A stretch of DNA of 64,000 nt from Neobacillus terrae (GTDB taxonomy: Bacteria > Bacillota > Bacilli > Bacillales > Cytobacillaceae). Positions 35,752 to 45,206 of the stretch are shown here, piece after piece (positions within the stretch are counted from its first letter, which is position 1; each line of letters starts with the position of its first letter). The position numbers were made by a program, and so were the translations under genes. Location of the stretch: NCBI RefSeq assembly GCF_011393025.1, contig NZ_JAAOEO010000004.1, forward strand, positions 302,841 through 366,840. The letters run 5' to 3'. Below the pieces are notes generated by a model, which saw nothing but the letters and a program-made list of their open reading frames with translations, made no database searches and was not told where the DNA came from.

Positions 35752-36893
35752 TTTTGCATTATCCTTCCTAATTTTCTTGCTGTCTCTTCGATGGCTGCTG
35801 CTGCAAGGATTGCTTCCTGTTCTGTATTATCAAAAGAAAGACTGATTCGGATGGCGCTCTCAGCCATTGGCCTTGGAACACCCATTGCAAGCAATGTTTT
35901 GCTAGGAGTTTTCTTTTTTGAAGAACATGCACTTGTTGTAGAAACAAAAATATCCTTTTCTTCAAGAGAATGGACAAACACTTCAGCTTTAATCCCTGAA
36001 ATAGAAAAATTTAAAATATGAGGTGCTGAATCCGAAACTGGTGTATGAATAGCAACTCCCTCTATTTTTCCAAGTGTTTTTCTGATATGAGCATTCCATG
36101 AAAGCATTTGATCTACATAGTGAGTTCTGTTCGAGAACTCCATACGTAAAGCTTTAGCCATTGCAACCAATCCTGGAACATTTTCGGTACCGCTCCTCAG
36201 CCGGTTTTCCTGATTGCCCCCTGAAAGTAAAGGAGCTAATTTAAGGCCCTCACGAATAAATAGAGCCCCTGTTCCTTTCAGACCATGAAATTTATGAGCC
36301 GAAATAGAGCATAGGTCAATACCGCATTCTTGAAAATCAAGTGGTACCTTACCGACTCCCTGAACATGATCCACATGAAAAAGAATTTTCGGGTATTCCT
36401 TTAGCACTTCGCCAATTTCTTTAATGGGCTGTATCGTACCTACTTCGTTATTAACATGCATAACTGAAACAAGAATGGTATCATCTCGAATCGCACTTTT
36501 TAATTCTTCAACTTTGACCCTGCCTGTTGAGTCAACAGGCAAATAAGAAATCTCAAACCCTAAATCCTTTAGCTGCTCCATAGCTCCATTAACCGAAGGA
36601 TGTTCAATTTCCGTTGTTATTAAATGTTTTCCTCTTCCTTTATACATTAAAGCAGCACCTTTAACTGCCATATTATTGCTTTCCGTTCCTCCAGAAGTAA
36701 AAAATAACTCTCCAGGCTTTATATTCAACAAATTTGCTATTTGCATTCTTGCCTGTGACAAAAGTTTTTCCGCCTGCCCCCCGAGACCGTGGAGTGATGA
36801 AGGGTTTCCAAAAAAGTCATTTGAAACTTTTATATATGATTCCAATACTTCCTTATAAGGCTTCGTAGTCGCGCTATTATCAAAATAAATCAT
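35748..36893 (-). CDS. nifZ: cysteine desulfurase, ThiI partner
   Basis: 381-residue PLP-dependent enzyme converting cysteine to alanine and a protein persulfide. YFDNSATTKP opens the protein; HVDHVQGVGK and ISAHKFHGLKGTGALF hold the PLP lysine, and TSACSSKKKTPS holds the active-site cysteine in a long loop of the IscS-like class. Linkage and 4-bp overlap with thiI identify it as the NifZ-type desulfurase dedicated to tRNA thiolation rather than Fe-S assembly. Start ATG 36891-36893 behind AAAGGAG. Confidence 0.93.
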   Translation of the reverse strand: MIYFDNSATTKPYKEVLESYIKVSNDFFGNPSSLHGLGGQAEKLLSQARMQIANLLNIKPGELFFTSGGTESNNMAVKGAALMYKGRGKHLITTEIEHPSVNGAMEQLKDLGFEISYLPVDSTGRVKVEELKSAIRDDTILVSVMHVNNEVGTIQPIKEIGEVLKEYPKILFHVDHVQGVGKVPLDFQECGIDLCSISAHKFHGLKGTGALFIREGLKLAPLLSGGNQENRLRSGTENVPGLVAMAKALRMEFSNRTHYVDQMLSWNAHIRKTLGKIEGVAIHTPVSDSAPHILNFSISGIKAEVFVHSLEEKDIFVSTTSACSSKKKTPSKTLLAMGVPRPMAESAIRISLSFDNTEQEAILAAAAIEETARKLGRIMQK

Positions 36894-37031
36894 GGTCTTC
36901 TCCTTTCATGCCGAAAACCTTTTTTCCGAGATAAATGTTAACATAAACCCATTTAATTATAAACATCCGCAGCTTAATAATCACATTGGTTTCCATAAAA
37001 GTTTTTTAAACCCTATTGGTTTCCTCTAAAG

Positions 37032-37129
37032 AAGACTCGGCAACTGCCAGGCCTTTAGATGAGAGCAGAGTCGTAGTTGCCCTTATGCAGTCAGAATTTA
37101 TGGAGATAAATTCTGATTAGCTAAAAAAA
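37032..37129. repeat. dispersed repeat family B, copy 3
   Basis: AGACTCGGCAACTGCCAGG ... CTTATGCAGTCAGAATTTATGGAGATAAATTCT ... TGATTAGCTAAAAAAAC; the right part is almost the same as at 21421 and 46416. It sits at the 3' side of ezrA, touching its terminator. Confidence 0.7.
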
Positions 37130-37162
37130 CAAACCGCCCCGCCTAAAGGCGAACCGGTTTCT
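37129..37162 (-). terminator. terminator of ezrA
   Basis: Minus strand AAACCGGTTCGCCT-TT-AGGCGGGGCGGTTTGTTTTTTT, imperfect stem with T-run. Confidence 0.75.
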
Positions 37163-37171
37163 TACTTTTAA

Positions 37172-38860
37172 CTATTCTTTTGAAAGATTGGACTCAATTT
37201 TCTTAAGAGCTCCTGGATCTATTTCTTCAATGGTTGTAGCAGCCTGCTCCAATGCCCCGCGATAATCATACTTCCGGAATGCTTCTTCTGCATTCCGCAG
37301 GCCCTTGGCAATCGATGGGTATCTGCTTCGGTAGCGATTTCCATATTGAATGATTTTTTCCGCCAAGACTACATTTTCAATCATTTCGTTTGTTGTATTA
37401 ATTAATTTATCTACTGTCAATGCAGCAATTTCAAGGTACTGATGGACAGAAGGAATATCAAGAGGTGTCTCTTGAAGTTTCTGCTTCACATTATTAATAC
37501 TTTCGTGTCCATCTTCGAATAAATACTTATACTCTTCAGGTAAACCAGGAATATTACTCCTTGATACCAGTCTGGCTGTTTCATTCAGGCGTTTAATAAG
37601 GTCACTTACCTTTTCTCTTGCATCAATTTCATCTTTTCTTAACGCCTGAAGTTTAGAAGCGAACCCTTGCTGTTCTTCACGAACCGCATCAAGTTCATCC
37701 TTAATTTCCCTAAGCTCTTCGCTCATCGAAGATTGAGGAGTTTCATTGGATTTTATTTTTTCAGTTAGAATATCAAATCTTTTATATAGGGATCCCAGCT
37801 GTTTTTCAAGCTGGCGCTGCATATCCAATTCATTCTCAGGAAGATGATAGCTCTGCTGAATATGAAGAGCCTCATCCTGAAGGCCTTTGCTCTCTTCAAA
37901 AATGGATTCAAGCAAAGAAGCAGTTTGATTTTCATTCTGTACAATATGATGTTTGGCATGAACTTCATTTTCAAGCAGGTCAAAAAGCTGATCGATAGAC
38001 TCTTTTAATTCCTCGATTCCTTTTTGAAGCTGATCAGTTTCAGCTTCTTCAAGCAGCACGAGCATGGAATCCATTTCTTTGTTCAGCCTATCCATTTCTG
38101 ACTCGAACTGAAGATGTGCCAGGTAGTAACCCTGGCGAACCATTTCCCTATAACCGCCGTTTAATTCATCAAGCTGCCCTGGTAAAATGGATTGACATTC
38201 AACTAAATGCTGAGGGATCAAATCCATTTTCTTTTTAATATTTTCCAGCTGATCCTTAATAGTCAAAACAACTTCTCTAGCTTCAAGGTAATTGCCATTC
38301 TCCGTTTTCTCTTCAAACTCCTGAAACCTTTCAGAAACTTCATTGAGTCCCAATTCGAGAGTCTTTTCCGCTTTTCCAAAACTAAGTCTGTGAGCGAAAA
38401 GAGTTTTTTTGGATTCCCGATATAATTCCTTTAATTCTTCAATTTCAATTCTATTCTTCTCTTCGCTGCCCACAAGGCTGTTCAATTCTTCCAGAATAGC
38501 ACTAATTCGTTCTTCAATTCCCTTTAATTTTTCCTCAATGGCGAATTGAACTTCTTTTGCTCTTTTGAACTTGTATTTGTCTATATATTCTTCCGCATCA
38601 AACAAGAGCTCTTCCAGGTTGGGAAGCTTAACTGTAACAATCTCATCCCACTCATTCCGCCAGCGTTCAAAAAGTTCCTCAGTCTGGCCGGTCATATTGA
38701 GCAGTTTTACCTTGGACATCTCTTCCTGGACCGGGCGGTCGTTGAGGTCTATTTTCCAGGATTCAAGCCTGTCCATTTCTTTATAGTACTTTTTCTTTAT
38801 CAGATATCCAGTTACAAACAAAGCAAATAAAAGGATAATAACCCCTATGATATATTCCAT
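37172..38860 (-). CDS. ezrA: septation ring formation regulator EzrA
   Basis: Membrane-anchored negative regulator of FtsZ ring formation, also recruiting PBP1. 562 residues, the same as B. subtilis EzrA: a single N-terminal TM (about 2-21, IIGVIILLFALFVTGYL) and then a long spectrin-like helical domain with strong coiled-coil character. Start ATG 38858-38860 with AGGGGG; an upstream in-frame start at 38887 adds nine residues before the TM and is less likely. Confidence 0.96.
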   Translation of the reverse strand: MEYIIGVIILLFALFVTGYLIKKKYYKEMDRLESWKIDLNDRPVQEEMSKVKLLNMTGQTEELFERWRNEWDEIVTVKLPNLEELLFDAEEYIDKYKFKRAKEVQFAIEEKLKGIEERISAILEELNSLVGSEEKNRIEIEELKELYRESKKTLFAHRLSFGKAEKTLELGLNEVSERFQEFEEKTENGNYLEAREVVLTIKDQLENIKKKMDLIPQHLVECQSILPGQLDELNGGYREMVRQGYYLAHLQFESEMDRLNKEMDSMLVLLEEAETDQLQKGIEELKESIDQLFDLLENEVHAKHHIVQNENQTASLLESIFEESKGLQDEALHIQQSYHLPENELDMQRQLEKQLGSLYKRFDILTEKIKSNETPQSSMSEELREIKDELDAVREEQQGFASKLQALRKDEIDAREKVSDLIKRLNETARLVSRSNIPGLPEEYKYLFEDGHESINNVKQKLQETPLDIPSVHQYLEIAALTVDKLINTTNEMIENVVLAEKIIQYGNRYRSRYPSIAKGLRNAEEAFRKYDYRGALEQAATTIEEIDPGALKKIESNLSKE

Positions 38861-39270
38861 GGTAAGCCCCCTGTTTTCCGGCAACATTCTTTATTTTATT
38901 ATCAAGTCGTCATAATTATAGTAAATATACTGTTAGATATTAAATTCAATGCTTTTATGATAACATGTAAACGACATTTTTTGACTATTATTTTCAATTT
39001 TTTTAAGATTTTATTGAAAGTAATGAGAGTAATCATTTTTAACCAAAATTACCTGACAAACAAAGTGGGAACAGTCTGGTCTTTTTCTTCTTACTAAGGG
39101 GTAAGTAATACTTTTAATACATTAATTTTGTTAAAGGACAGAACGGTGTTTCCACGGGGGGAAGGAAGGCTGCGGCAGCTTAAGTATCGCAAGCTTTTTT
39201 TATAAAAGGCTATATTAAACCTCATTGTTGATTTGGCAGCTTTAAAAAATGTGAAAGCGGAGGTCATTCC
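38861..39270. other. ezrA-hisJ intergenic region
   Basis: 410 bp between divergent genes, AT-rich. The only structure I see is a short stem AGCTT-AAGTATCGC-AAGCT followed by TTTTTT at 39178-39200 on the plus strand, about 70 bp before hisJ, which could be a weak terminator or leader hairpin. No open frame with a ribosome binding site was found. Confidence 0.4.
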
Positions 39271-40074
39271 ATGGTAAAGAAAGATGGTCATATACATACT
39301 CCTTATTGCCCGCACGGGACAAAAGATTCGTTCGAGGAATATATCGAAAAAGCTATATCTATGGGATTTGAGGAGATTTCTTTTACGGAACATGCTCCGC
39401 TTCCATATGGTTTTATTGATACCGTTCCTGAAAAAGACAGTGCTATGGACATAAAAGATTTAGAGGGATATTTTGAGGACATTGAGAAGCTAAAGGAACG
39501 ATATTCCGGAAAAATAAGGATTAACTGTGGACTTGAAGTAGATTTTATTGAGGGTTTTGAGGAAGAAACAAAATCTCTTTTGAATTATGCAGGCAACGGA
39601 ATCGATGATGCAGTGCTTTCCGTACACTTTCTTAAACACGGAAAGGATTATCAATGCCTGGATTACAGTCCTGCTTTGTTTGAAAGTATGATACGTGAAC
39701 ACGGTTCCATTGATCTGCTTTATAAAAATTATTTCCGTACAGTATTAGCCTCTGTGATGGCTGATATAGGTCCCTTTAAACCTAAACGGTTAGGCCATAT
39801 AACACTTATCAGGAAGTTTCATAAGAAATTCCCTCAGAGCGAGCAATATAGAAATGAAATATTTGCTATTCTGCTGGCCATGAAGAAACATAACTGCGAA
39901 CTTGATTATAATGGAGCTGGAACAGCAAAGCCCTTATGCCGTGAACCCTATCCCCCTGAATGGATTGTGAGAGAAGCCTTGCGTTTAAATATTCCTCTCG
40001 TTTACGGCTCAGATGCCCATCAAAGTAAGGATTTGGGACAGGGGCTAGAAGAGATGATTGCCCCCTTTTCATAA
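39271..40074 (+). CDS. hisJ: histidinol-phosphatase, PHP family
   Basis: Dephosphorylates L-histidinol phosphate in histidine synthesis. 267 residues of the PHP fold with DGHIHTPYCPHG at the N terminus, SFTEHAPLP, GLEVDFIEG, and the C-terminal VYGSDAHQ, the metal-binding histidines and acids of the HisJ/HisK class. Start ATG 39271 with GCGGAGG upstream. It is convergent with refZ, the stop codons overlapping by 6 bp. Confidence 0.93.
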   Translation: MVKKDGHIHTPYCPHGTKDSFEEYIEKAISMGFEEISFTEHAPLPYGFIDTVPEKDSAMDIKDLEGYFEDIEKLKERYSGKIRINCGLEVDFIEGFEEETKSLLNYAGNGIDDAVLSVHFLKHGKDYQCLDYSPALFESMIREHGSIDLLYKNYFRTVLASVMADIGPFKPKRLGHITLIRKFHKKFPQSEQYRNEIFAILLAMKKHNCELDYNGAGTAKPLCREPYPPEWIVREALRLNIPLVYGSDAHQSKDLGQGLEEMIAPFS

Positions 40075-40701
40075 AAGGGCCGGGATTTTATTCTCCTTCC
40101 CTATGACACAAAGACAGCCTTCAATCCATGCATAAATTTCATTCAGATATTTATTTGCAAAATAACGTTCATGAGGAAAGACATGAAGAACTTCAGTTAT
40201 ATAATGGGAATTCAAAAAAGGCATTGTCAGCATTCCTTTTAGCTGTATCACCATATAATCATGCGAGTGCCTGCGGAATTCTCCCCACTCTTCGCCTTTT
40301 TCCAAAACAGTTTGGATTAGATATTTTTCTTTAAGGTAATAGGTAGACATAATTTCCCTGACAACCTGGGAGTCAAGTGACATTTCTCTTAGAATTAGCC
40401 TTGTCAAATGAATATTTTTGCATTGAAAAAAAAGGAGGTTGGAGGCAATCTTTTTTAGGCAGGCTTCTGCCCCCTCTTCGAGAAATGAAAATCCCTTTTC
40501 AATTTCAGAGATGTACTGCTCAAAGAATGATGTAAAGCAATACTCAAGCAGCCCTTGCTTATTTTGAAAGTAATACGCAATATTTGCCGGATTAACATCG
40601 GCAATACCGGCTATATCCCGAATAGAAGTGCCTGAGTATCCTCTAGTATTAAAAAGTGAAATGGCAGCATTGATAATCATTTCCTTCGAATTTTTTCCCA
40701 T
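40069..40701 (-). CDS. refZ: TetR-family regulator RefZ (YttP)
   Basis: 210 residues with an N-terminal TetR helix-turn-helix (about 6-50, GTSIRDIAGIADVNPANIAY and YYFQNKQGLLEYC). By size, sequence style and position between hisJ and ytsP it is RefZ, which in B. subtilis binds oriC-proximal motifs and shifts FtsZ toward polar division during sporulation. Start ATG 40699-40701, with AGGGGG 9 nt upstream; a longer frame opens at 40725. I could not identify a RefZ-binding motif with confidence in the upstream region. Confidence 0.9.
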   Translation of the reverse strand: MGKNSKEMIINAAISLFNTRGYSGTSIRDIAGIADVNPANIAYYFQNKQGLLEYCFTSFFEQYISEIEKGFSFLEEGAEACLKKIASNLLFFQCKNIHLTRLILREMSLDSQVVREIMSTYYLKEKYLIQTVLEKGEEWGEFRRHSHDYMVIQLKGMLTMPFLNSHYITEVLHVFPHERYFANKYLNEIYAWIEGCLCVIGKENKIPALL

Positions 40702-40872
40702 TTTCGAATTCCCCCTGTATGCCAATGGCTTGGGAATACATACTCTCCCATTTACAATACATTCTTTGTCAGGAAGGTGGGTTCCTTTATCTTTTTATAG
40801 ACATTTTCTCCTCATTTCCTCCTGTTTTTGATAAAATAAGAGTTAAAAAATCCGAGAGACAGGTGAAAAGTA

Positions 40873-41355
40873 ATGTTTAACGTCGAATTATATAAGGGAA
40901 CCCGTGAAGAAAACTATAAATTAGCAACTTCCCAGCTAAAGGCTCTTCTCCATGATGAGAAAAACCTGATTGCAAATCTTAGCAATGCTTCTGCTCTTTT
41001 AAATCAATTGCTTGACCGTATCAATTGGGCAGGCTTTTACCTTATGGATGGCGAAAGTGAATTAGTGCTTGGTCCATTTCAGGGTCTTCCTGCCTGCGTC
41101 CGTATCCCTTTGGGAAAAGGAGTTTGCGGAAAAGCTGCACAGGAAAGGGTTACAGTTCGGGTTGAGGACGTTCATCAATTCCCTGGCCATATTGCATGTG
41201 ATGCAGCTTCACAATCAGAAATTGTCATTCCGTTGATAAAAGATGGAAAACTATTAGGAGTTTTGGATATTGATTCTCCTGAGAAAAATCGTTTTGATGA
41301 AGTTGACCAGGAAAAACTAGAGGAAATGGTAAACGTTATAGTCGAAGCCCTATAA
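40873..41355 (+). CDS. ytsP: free methionine-(R)-sulfoxide reductase (GAF domain, YtsP)
   Basis: 160-residue GAF-fold reductase that reduces free Met-R-sulfoxide. The three family cysteines are visible: LPACVRIP, GVCGKAA and HIACDAAS, together with NWAGFYL and VLDIDSPEKNRF. Start ATG 40873 with GAGACAGGTG upstream. Interestingly a methionine-degrading enzyme gene follows convergently. In B. subtilis ytsP also precedes the GGDEF gene ytrP. Confidence 0.93.
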   Translation: MFNVELYKGTREENYKLATSQLKALLHDEKNLIANLSNASALLNQLLDRINWAGFYLMDGESELVLGPFQGLPACVRIPLGKGVCGKAAQERVTVRVEDVHQFPGHIACDAASQSEIVIPLIKDGKLLGVLDIDSPEKNRFDEVDQEKLEEMVNVIVEAL

Positions 41356-41361
41356 GGAACT

Positions 41362-41397
41362 AAAGGGAGTCCCAATTTGGAGGGACTCCCTTTTTTA
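41362..41397. terminator. terminator after ytsP
   Basis: AAAGGGAGTCCC, 8-nt loop, GGGACTCCCTTTTTT. Best for ytsP; may also serve the convergent lyase gene. Confidence 0.88.
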
Positions 41398-41411
41398 CAG
41401 TAATTTCATCA

Positions 41412-42596
41412 CTATATCGCACTGAGCGCCTGCTCAAGATCCGCCTGCAAATCCTCCCAGGATTCCAGACCAACAGAAAGCCGGAGAAGGGTTTCGCTAA
41501 TTCCCATTTTCACTCTTTCCTCTGCTGGAATTACAGCATGCGTCATGGTTGCAGGATGCTGAATGAGGGTTTCTGAGTCTCCTAGACTAACAGCTATCTT
41601 AATTAAATTTAACTTATCCATAAACTCCTGGGCTGTTTCCTTTGTCCCTTTTATAGAAAAAGAAATTAGCCCGCCAGCCTGCTTCATTTGCTTTTTCATA
41701 ATCGGGAAGTCAGGATGCCCTTCATCTCCAGGATAAAAGATGGTTTCTACTTTAGGATGATTCTTTAAAAATCCAAACAATTTACTCGTATTTTCGCAAT
41801 GGCGGTCCATCCTGACAGCCAGTGTCTTTAATCCTCGCAGAAGGAGCCAGGCATCAAAAGGAGACATAATCCCCCCAATGTCTTTTTGTGTGGTCATTGC
41901 TACCTTTTTCATAAAATCCTTTTTACCGACTGCAATACCAGCAATGACATCTCCATGTCCGCATATATATTTGGTTGCACTGTGGATAACTACATCGCAG
42001 CCCAGTAGAAGTGGCTGCTGGAGATATGGAGAAGAAAAAGTATTATCAACAATTACGGGGATTCCTTCTTCACGTGCAATTTTTGATACAAGTGCCAGGT
42101 CTACTAGTTTCATAGTAGGATTAATAGGGGTTTCAATATAAATGCACGCAGTATTTGGCAGAATGTTTTTTTCAATTTCTTCTCTTGAATCCATTAGTGA
42201 AAATTGGTGGCTGATTCCATACTTTTCTTTCAATAACTCCAGAAATCCAAAGGTACAGCCGTAAACTCCCTGAGAGCATAAAATATGATCACCGGACTTG
42301 GTAAGTGCTACTAAAATAGCTGAAACTGCCGCCATCCCAGATGAGAAAGCCAGCCCTGCTTCTCCTTTTTCAAGTGCCGCCATTCGGTCTTCAAGCATTT
42401 TTACAGTCGGATTGCCAAGCCTTGAATATATAAATCCTTCCTCTTGTCCCGCAAATCTCTTTTCTCCTTGCAGAGCATTATCAAAGGTGAAAGTGGCTGT
42501 TTGAAACAAAGGGGGTGTCAGGCTGCCCTCATATTTTTCTGATGAATATCCCGAATGAATAACTTCAGTTTCAAAATGGAACGGTTTTTGGCTCAT
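41412..42596 (-). CDS. methionine gamma-lyase (Cys/Met metabolism PLP enzyme)
   Basis: 394-residue gamma-family PLP enzyme, most likely cleaving methionine to methanethiol, 2-oxobutyrate and ammonia. YSRLGNPT, the PLP lysine in HSATKYICGHGDVIAG, and SLGDSETLIQHPATMTH are common to the family. A cysteine in VYGCTFGF matches the loop cysteine that marks methionine gamma-lyases rather than cystathionine synthases. Start ATG 42594-42596 after GGAGGA; a longer frame to 42626 would include a cre site, so is unlikely. The cre at 42611-42626 touches the ribosome binding site, suggesting CcpA repression. Confidence 0.87.
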   Translation of the reverse strand: MSQKPFHFETEVIHSGYSSEKYEGSLTPPLFQTATFTFDNALQGEKRFAGQEEGFIYSRLGNPTVKMLEDRMAALEKGEAGLAFSSGMAAVSAILVALTKSGDHILCSQGVYGCTFGFLELLKEKYGISHQFSLMDSREEIEKNILPNTACIYIETPINPTMKLVDLALVSKIAREEGIPVIVDNTFSSPYLQQPLLLGCDVVIHSATKYICGHGDVIAGIAVGKKDFMKKVAMTTQKDIGGIMSPFDAWLLLRGLKTLAVRMDRHCENTSKLFGFLKNHPKVETIFYPGDEGHPDFPIMKKQMKQAGGLISFSIKGTKETAQEFMDKLNLIKIAVSLGDSETLIQHPATMTHAVIPAEERVKMGISETLLRLSVGLESWEDLQADLEQALSAI

Positions 42597-42610
42597 AAAC
42601 TGTCCTCCTA

Positions 42611-42626
42611 TTGTAAGCGTTTTCAA
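42611..42626. promoter_or_regulatory. consensus cre immediately upstream of methionine gamma-lyase
   Basis: TTGTAAGCGTTTTCAA matches WTGNAANCGNWWNCAW at every position. It ends 14 bp before the start codon, so bound CcpA would block the transcript or initiation. Confidence 0.65.
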
Positions 42627-42694
42627 ATACCCTTTCTTTCAGAATATGATAAACCTGGAATAAAGGGAAGAGATTTATATTAAGAACATAAGAG

Positions 42695-42955
42695 AAACTT
42701 GGCAATCGCTAATTCCCATTGGCGGATTTACCTATCACACTCAAAACAGCATTCCTCAAAATGCTATGCTTTTTCTTCGTGCGTGGCAATGCTGAAAGAG
42801 CTTTCCTTGTCATGTGGCTTTCGCCTGACTAGAACTTCCTCGTAAAGGCTAGCGTTTTTCCTAGGTGTACAGCAGAGCTGACAAGGCTTTCCTTGTCATG
42901 TCCGTTGTGCGTTCAGAATGTATAGATATACTTTCTGTTTTGCTAAACAAAAGGC
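42695..42955. repeat. dispersed repeat mosaic (family B ends, hairpin module inside)
   Basis: Starts ACTTGGCAATCGC...TTGGCGGATTTAC, contains CCTCAAAATGC-TAT-GCTTTTTCTTCGTGCG (42754-42783), two copies of AGAGCTTTCCTTGTCATGT / AAGGCTTTCCTTGTCATGT (about 42797 and 42883), and ends TGCGTTCAGAATGTATAGATATAC...TTTGCTAAACAAAAG. It accounts for the methionine lyase-dgcP gap. Confidence 0.65.
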
Positions 42956-42976
42956 ATTCCCAAATTGAGAATGCCT
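42946..42976 (-). terminator. terminator of dgcP
   Basis: Minus strand AGGCATTC-TCAATTTGG-GAATGCCT followed by TTTGTTTAGC; overlaps the stop codon. Confidence 0.8.
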
Positions 42977-44855
42977 AAAATATGTTTATGGGATTGCCTT
43001 GAGATATTACTTTATTTTTTCCTGAGTTTTTTGCAAAATAAAGTGCTTCGTCAGCGCGCTTAAACAAAAACTTAAAGGAGTCCACCCTGTCACGGTTCCA
43101 ATATGAAACCCCGCAGGATATGGTAATATGCGGACTGGAATTTTCCGCGACCTTCTCAACCAGCCTTTCAGCAATAGCAAATCCGGACTGGAGTGTGACC
43201 CTTGGCAGATATATGGCCAGTTCCTCACCGCCCCAGCGTGCCCCAGTATCGGACCCGCGAATATTTGCTTTAATGACATTAGCTACCTGAATTAATACTT
43301 CATCTCCAATTTGGTGACCAAACGAATCATTGATTGCCTTAAAGTCGTCAATATCAATAAGGATAAAGGTTCCCTGCTCATCCTCCAGCATAGAACGCTG
43401 TATTCTCTCATCTAAATAATTTCGGGAGTGAAGTTTGGTTAAATGGTCTGTTATGATCATTTTTTCAAGTTCTTCCCTCAATATGGAGTTTGTAAAAGCA
43501 AGGGTTGAATGATGAATCAATGACTGTATTAACTTAAAAGTATCAAAAGAAAAAAAGTATGGATCACTGTGAATGACAACTGCCAGCCCTTTTAGAGTCT
43601 GGCTTTGTATCATGGGCACCGCCAAGACAGAACGGTATTTCTCTCTTTCGATGTTGTTATTCGGCAAAGCTAAATCCCCAATAAAAAGAGAATCATTTTC
43701 TTTCCTTATTTTTTCCATGAGATATTCTATATAAGGTATAGCTTCATCAGTTTGAAAAAACATTGTTGAACCTGAAAGGACCTCTGGATTTGATTCATTT
43801 CCTTGAATCATAAAAAAGCCTACTTCACTTGCTCCAAACGAATGGATGATCTGCTTACACATGTAATTGATCGTTTCGTTTAACCTTAAATTAGAATTTA
43901 GGCGATGGGAAGTCTCATTGATTAGCTGTAAATCAGAAATTAATCTTTTGGATTGCTGATAAAGCTGAGCATTTTCAAGAGCAGTACCCGCTGTATCGGC
44001 CAAAAGTGAAATAAACTCCACTTCATTTTTTGGAAAGACAAGTGTATTGGGCGAAACAACCTGAAGTACACCATAAACTCCCTGCTTACCTTTAAGGGGG
44101 GCATATAAAATAGATCTTCTTTCCAGAACGGAATCTTCAAATTGTATGTTTCCGGTCAAATAGGCCTGCATGGCAGCAATATTGCCACTATCGTATTCGA
44201 GATCCTTAATTGGCAGCTCGCTATGGCTATGATTGTCCTGTGATAAAAGCAAATAATAAGAAAAACCAGGATACACTTCTTGAAGAGTTTTAATAATCTC
44301 TCCAAGCACTTCATCCATATCCATTGTGGAGTGAAACTTTTCTGTAACCCGGAAAAGCAGCTTATATCGCTTCTCTTCCATAATATTTTTCGAAAGACCC
44401 TCAAGCTTAAACAAAAAGTTTCCGCATTCTTTGGACAGTTCTTTTAAGATATGAGCTTCAAGCTGCTCCTTTTCAGTAATCAGCAAAAAACCAAGAATAC
44501 TTTCATCGTGTTTAAGCAGGACAATATAATCATATTCGGAAAAACCTTCCAACGGAAAAGGCTGTTTATGTATATTGTGCAGATTTGATACAGATTCAAG
44601 TTCTTCAAAAGGAATTACCTTTGATAAAGAGGAAATAGACGGCTCATTTTCCGAAATGGTAATCTCATGATAAAATTGCTGTTTCCAAGCATTGCTGCAA
44701 AAGAGGGTCAGCTCTTCAGCTTTAATGATTTTTCTAACAGCTTTGACCATTTCACTGGAAGCTGTTTTAAGAATGTTGGGTCCAGACTGGGTGGCAATAA
44801 TATCAAAAAAACAGCTTTTTAGCTGCAAAACCAAATCACTTTCAATTCTTTCCAT
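42975..44855 (-). CDS. dgcP: GAF-GGDEF diguanylate cyclase (DgcP/YtrP)
   Basis: 626 residues: N-terminal GAF-like regions (about 1-160, 170-320 and 330-460), then a GGDEF domain (about 465-620). The active-site motif is intact as GGEEL (542-546, in RWGGEELAIYLP), and the inhibitory I-site RGSD lies exactly five residues before it (533-536), so product feedback by c-di-GMP is expected. No membrane segments. Position between ytsP and rpsD equals B. subtilis ytrP, whose product DgcP is a known cyclase. Start ATG 44853-44855 with AGGTGA; GTG 44867 is an alternative. Confidence 0.92.
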   Translation of the reverse strand: MERIESDLVLQLKSCFFDIIATQSGPNILKTASSEMVKAVRKIIKAEELTLFCSNAWKQQFYHEITISENEPSISSLSKVIPFEELESVSNLHNIHKQPFPLEGFSEYDYIVLLKHDESILGFLLITEKEQLEAHILKELSKECGNFLFKLEGLSKNIMEEKRYKLLFRVTEKFHSTMDMDEVLGEIIKTLQEVYPGFSYYLLLSQDNHSHSELPIKDLEYDSGNIAAMQAYLTGNIQFEDSVLERRSILYAPLKGKQGVYGVLQVVSPNTLVFPKNEVEFISLLADTAGTALENAQLYQQSKRLISDLQLINETSHRLNSNLRLNETINYMCKQIIHSFGASEVGFFMIQGNESNPEVLSGSTMFFQTDEAIPYIEYLMEKIRKENDSLFIGDLALPNNNIEREKYRSVLAVPMIQSQTLKGLAVVIHSDPYFFSFDTFKLIQSLIHHSTLAFTNSILREELEKMIITDHLTKLHSRNYLDERIQRSMLEDEQGTFILIDIDDFKAINDSFGHQIGDEVLIQVANVIKANIRGSDTGARWGGEELAIYLPRVTLQSGFAIAERLVEKVAENSSPHITISCGVSYWNRDRVDSFKFLFKRADEALYFAKNSGKNKVISQGNPINIF

Positions 44856-44935
44856 CCCATTAATCACCTAATTTTGCGAGCATTTTATCTTTAAAAATTC
44901 AAAGAATTTATAAATCCTGCTTTTTTTTTCAAAGC

Positions 44936-45045
44936 TTTTTCGTAATCTTTGTTGCGTAGAAAAGCGCTTTCCTCTGGCATTTCGAGGAGTCTTGCCTATT
45001 TCTGCTCACAGATTCTCGAAGGTACAACAATCTCTTAGGAAATAG
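44936..45045. repeat. dispersed intergenic repeat, family C fragment
   Basis: CGTAATCTTTGTTGCGTAGA...TTTCGAGGAGTCTTGCCTATT...GCTCACAGATTCTCG...ACAACAATCTCT, similar to 10190-10275 (CGAGGAGTCTCGCCTATTTTC, GCTCACAGTTTCTTC, CAACAATCTCT). Non-coding. Confidence 0.7.
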
Positions 45046-45170
45046 TCTATTTTAAAGACTATAATTAAACTAGTTTATTATATCACACAATGAGCGATTG
45101 GCAGCATAATTTTCTGTAAATTAAAAACACGATCATTATAAAGTAATTCTTTTTAAATCACATCATGCAC

Positions 45171-45200
45171 TTGACTTTTAGTACAACTAAATTATATAAT
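45171..45200 (+). promoter_or_regulatory. sigma-A promoter of rpsD
   Basis: TTGACT, 18-bp spacer, TATAAT; start of transcription expected near 45207, leaving a leader of about 185 nt. Confidence 0.8.
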
Positions 45201-45206
45201 AGCGTT

